DNA of 20,393 nucleotides from a virus. Positions 20,068 to 20,393 of the stretch are shown here, piece by piece (the first letter of the stretch is position 1; each line of letters begins with the position of its first letter). The notes beneath the pieces are model-generated. The model did no database searches. It was not told where the DNA came from and saw only the letters and a program-made list of their open reading frames with translations. The stretch is taken from IMG/VR virus record IMGVR_UViG_3300045825_000053, positions 1 to 20,393 of that record, one strand, 5' to 3'. Position numbers and translations under genes: made by a program.

Positions 20068-20356
20068 TTTTTTCACCGTTACACAATGGGAATGGTAGCC
20101 CGCGCTTTGATGCTGTTACCGCTTCAATTACACGTACCTTATTCCACGGATAACCTGGTTGTGGTTTTGGATACTCAATCTTTCCTGTACGTTTCAACCG
20201 ATCAAGTGTCTCGGCAAGTGACTGATGCTCGCTTGCAGAAAAGCATGTGAAAGATGGATTTTTGCGTAACACTTCCAGCACATAGTCGTCGTTCTTGCGC
20301 TGCTTTGGCGGTATATCATCCAGTGCGCTTGCAAAGCTACAGATTATCGCTTTCAT
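20060..20356 (-). CDS. Small hypothetical phage protein
   Basis: The 98-residue protein starts at ATG 20356 (MKAIICSFASALDDIPP), with GGAG 8 bases upstream. The middle (DDYVLEVLRKNPSFTCF, then HQSLAETLDRLKRTGKIEY) reads like a small winged-helix segment, with a YPWNKVRV strand after it. Such short helix-turn-helix-like phage proteins may bind DNA, but this is inference. An ATG 18 bases further upstream is unlikely because it overlaps the ribosome site. Confidence 0.6.
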   Translation of the reverse strand: MKAIICSFASALDDIPPKQRKNDDYVLEVLRKNPSFTCFSASEHQSLAETLDRLKRTGKIEYPKPQPGYPWNKVRVIEAVTASKRGLPFPLCNGEKNE

Positions 20357-20358
20357 TT

Positions 20359-20393
20359 TCAAATCTCCTTGCACTTCTTGCGCGGATTGTCGA
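20359..20393 (-). CDS. C-terminal end of an upstream gene (partial)
   Basis: The last 10 codons (DNPRKKCKEI, TGA at 20359-20361) of a frame that enters from beyond the window. The end lies 2 bases before the next start, as is usual for neighbours here. Too short to assign. Confidence 0.45.
   Translation of the reverse strand, partial: DNPRKKCKEI

Overview
The window is a stretch of a tailed double-stranded DNA bacteriophage (or prophage) genome. Every gene I can support reads from the minus strand, so transcription runs from about 20393 down to 1. Genes are packed tightly: most neighbours overlap by 1 to 8 bases (ATGA, TAATG) or are a few bases apart, and most have a Shine-Dalgarno site of the GGAG/AGGA type. 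The head genes form a P22-like podovirus set in canonical order: TerS, TerL, portal, scaffold, coat, a cluster of small decoration-type proteins, a gp4-like head-completion factor and a gp10-like stabilisation protein. NinB and NinG and the strong Shine-Dalgarno sites suggest a proteobacterial host. I see no integrase, repressor, lysis cassette or DNA polymerase.

Layout in transcription order. From 20393 to 13584 lies an accessory/recombination region: small hypothetical proteins, an ASCH-like protein, a zinc-ribbon protein, an HNH endonuclease carrying a six-fold 15-residue repeat, NinB, a DUF4942-adenine methyltransferase, a run of tiny proteins, NinG, more tiny proteins and a GroES co-chaperonin. 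This region holds the only sizeable gaps (about 100 to 270 bases), and several of these contain strong inverted repeats. From 13530 to 9107 is the packaging block (TerS, TerL, three tiny genes, portal, a Cys-rich peptide). From 9074 to 6549 come scaffold and coat. A terminator follows coat, then five small beta-type virion proteins, a split small membrane-anchored ORF, gp4 and gp10. The segment ends with a small tail-type protein, a PAPS sulfotransferase-like protein and a 2-oxoglutarate/Fe(II) oxygenase.

The most interesting signals are not single genes. (1) A 16 to 18 bp near-palindrome, core GTTGYA-N4-TRCAAC, occurs five times: twice just upstream of terS, once upstream of coat, once inside scaffold and once inside a small gene before portal. 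(2) The coat leader can fold so that the coat Shine-Dalgarno site is locked in a 13-bp stem. (3) A small gene between the decoration cluster and gp4 is cut by an in-frame TAA. (4) A 60-residue gene after TerL is flanked by identical 15-bp repeats that also supply stop, start and ribosome site. (5) The gp4 homologue carries a beta-rich inserted module. (6) Sulfotransferase and oxygenase genes sit together at the end of the virion operon.

All functions are read by eye from motifs and family knowledge; no database search was run.
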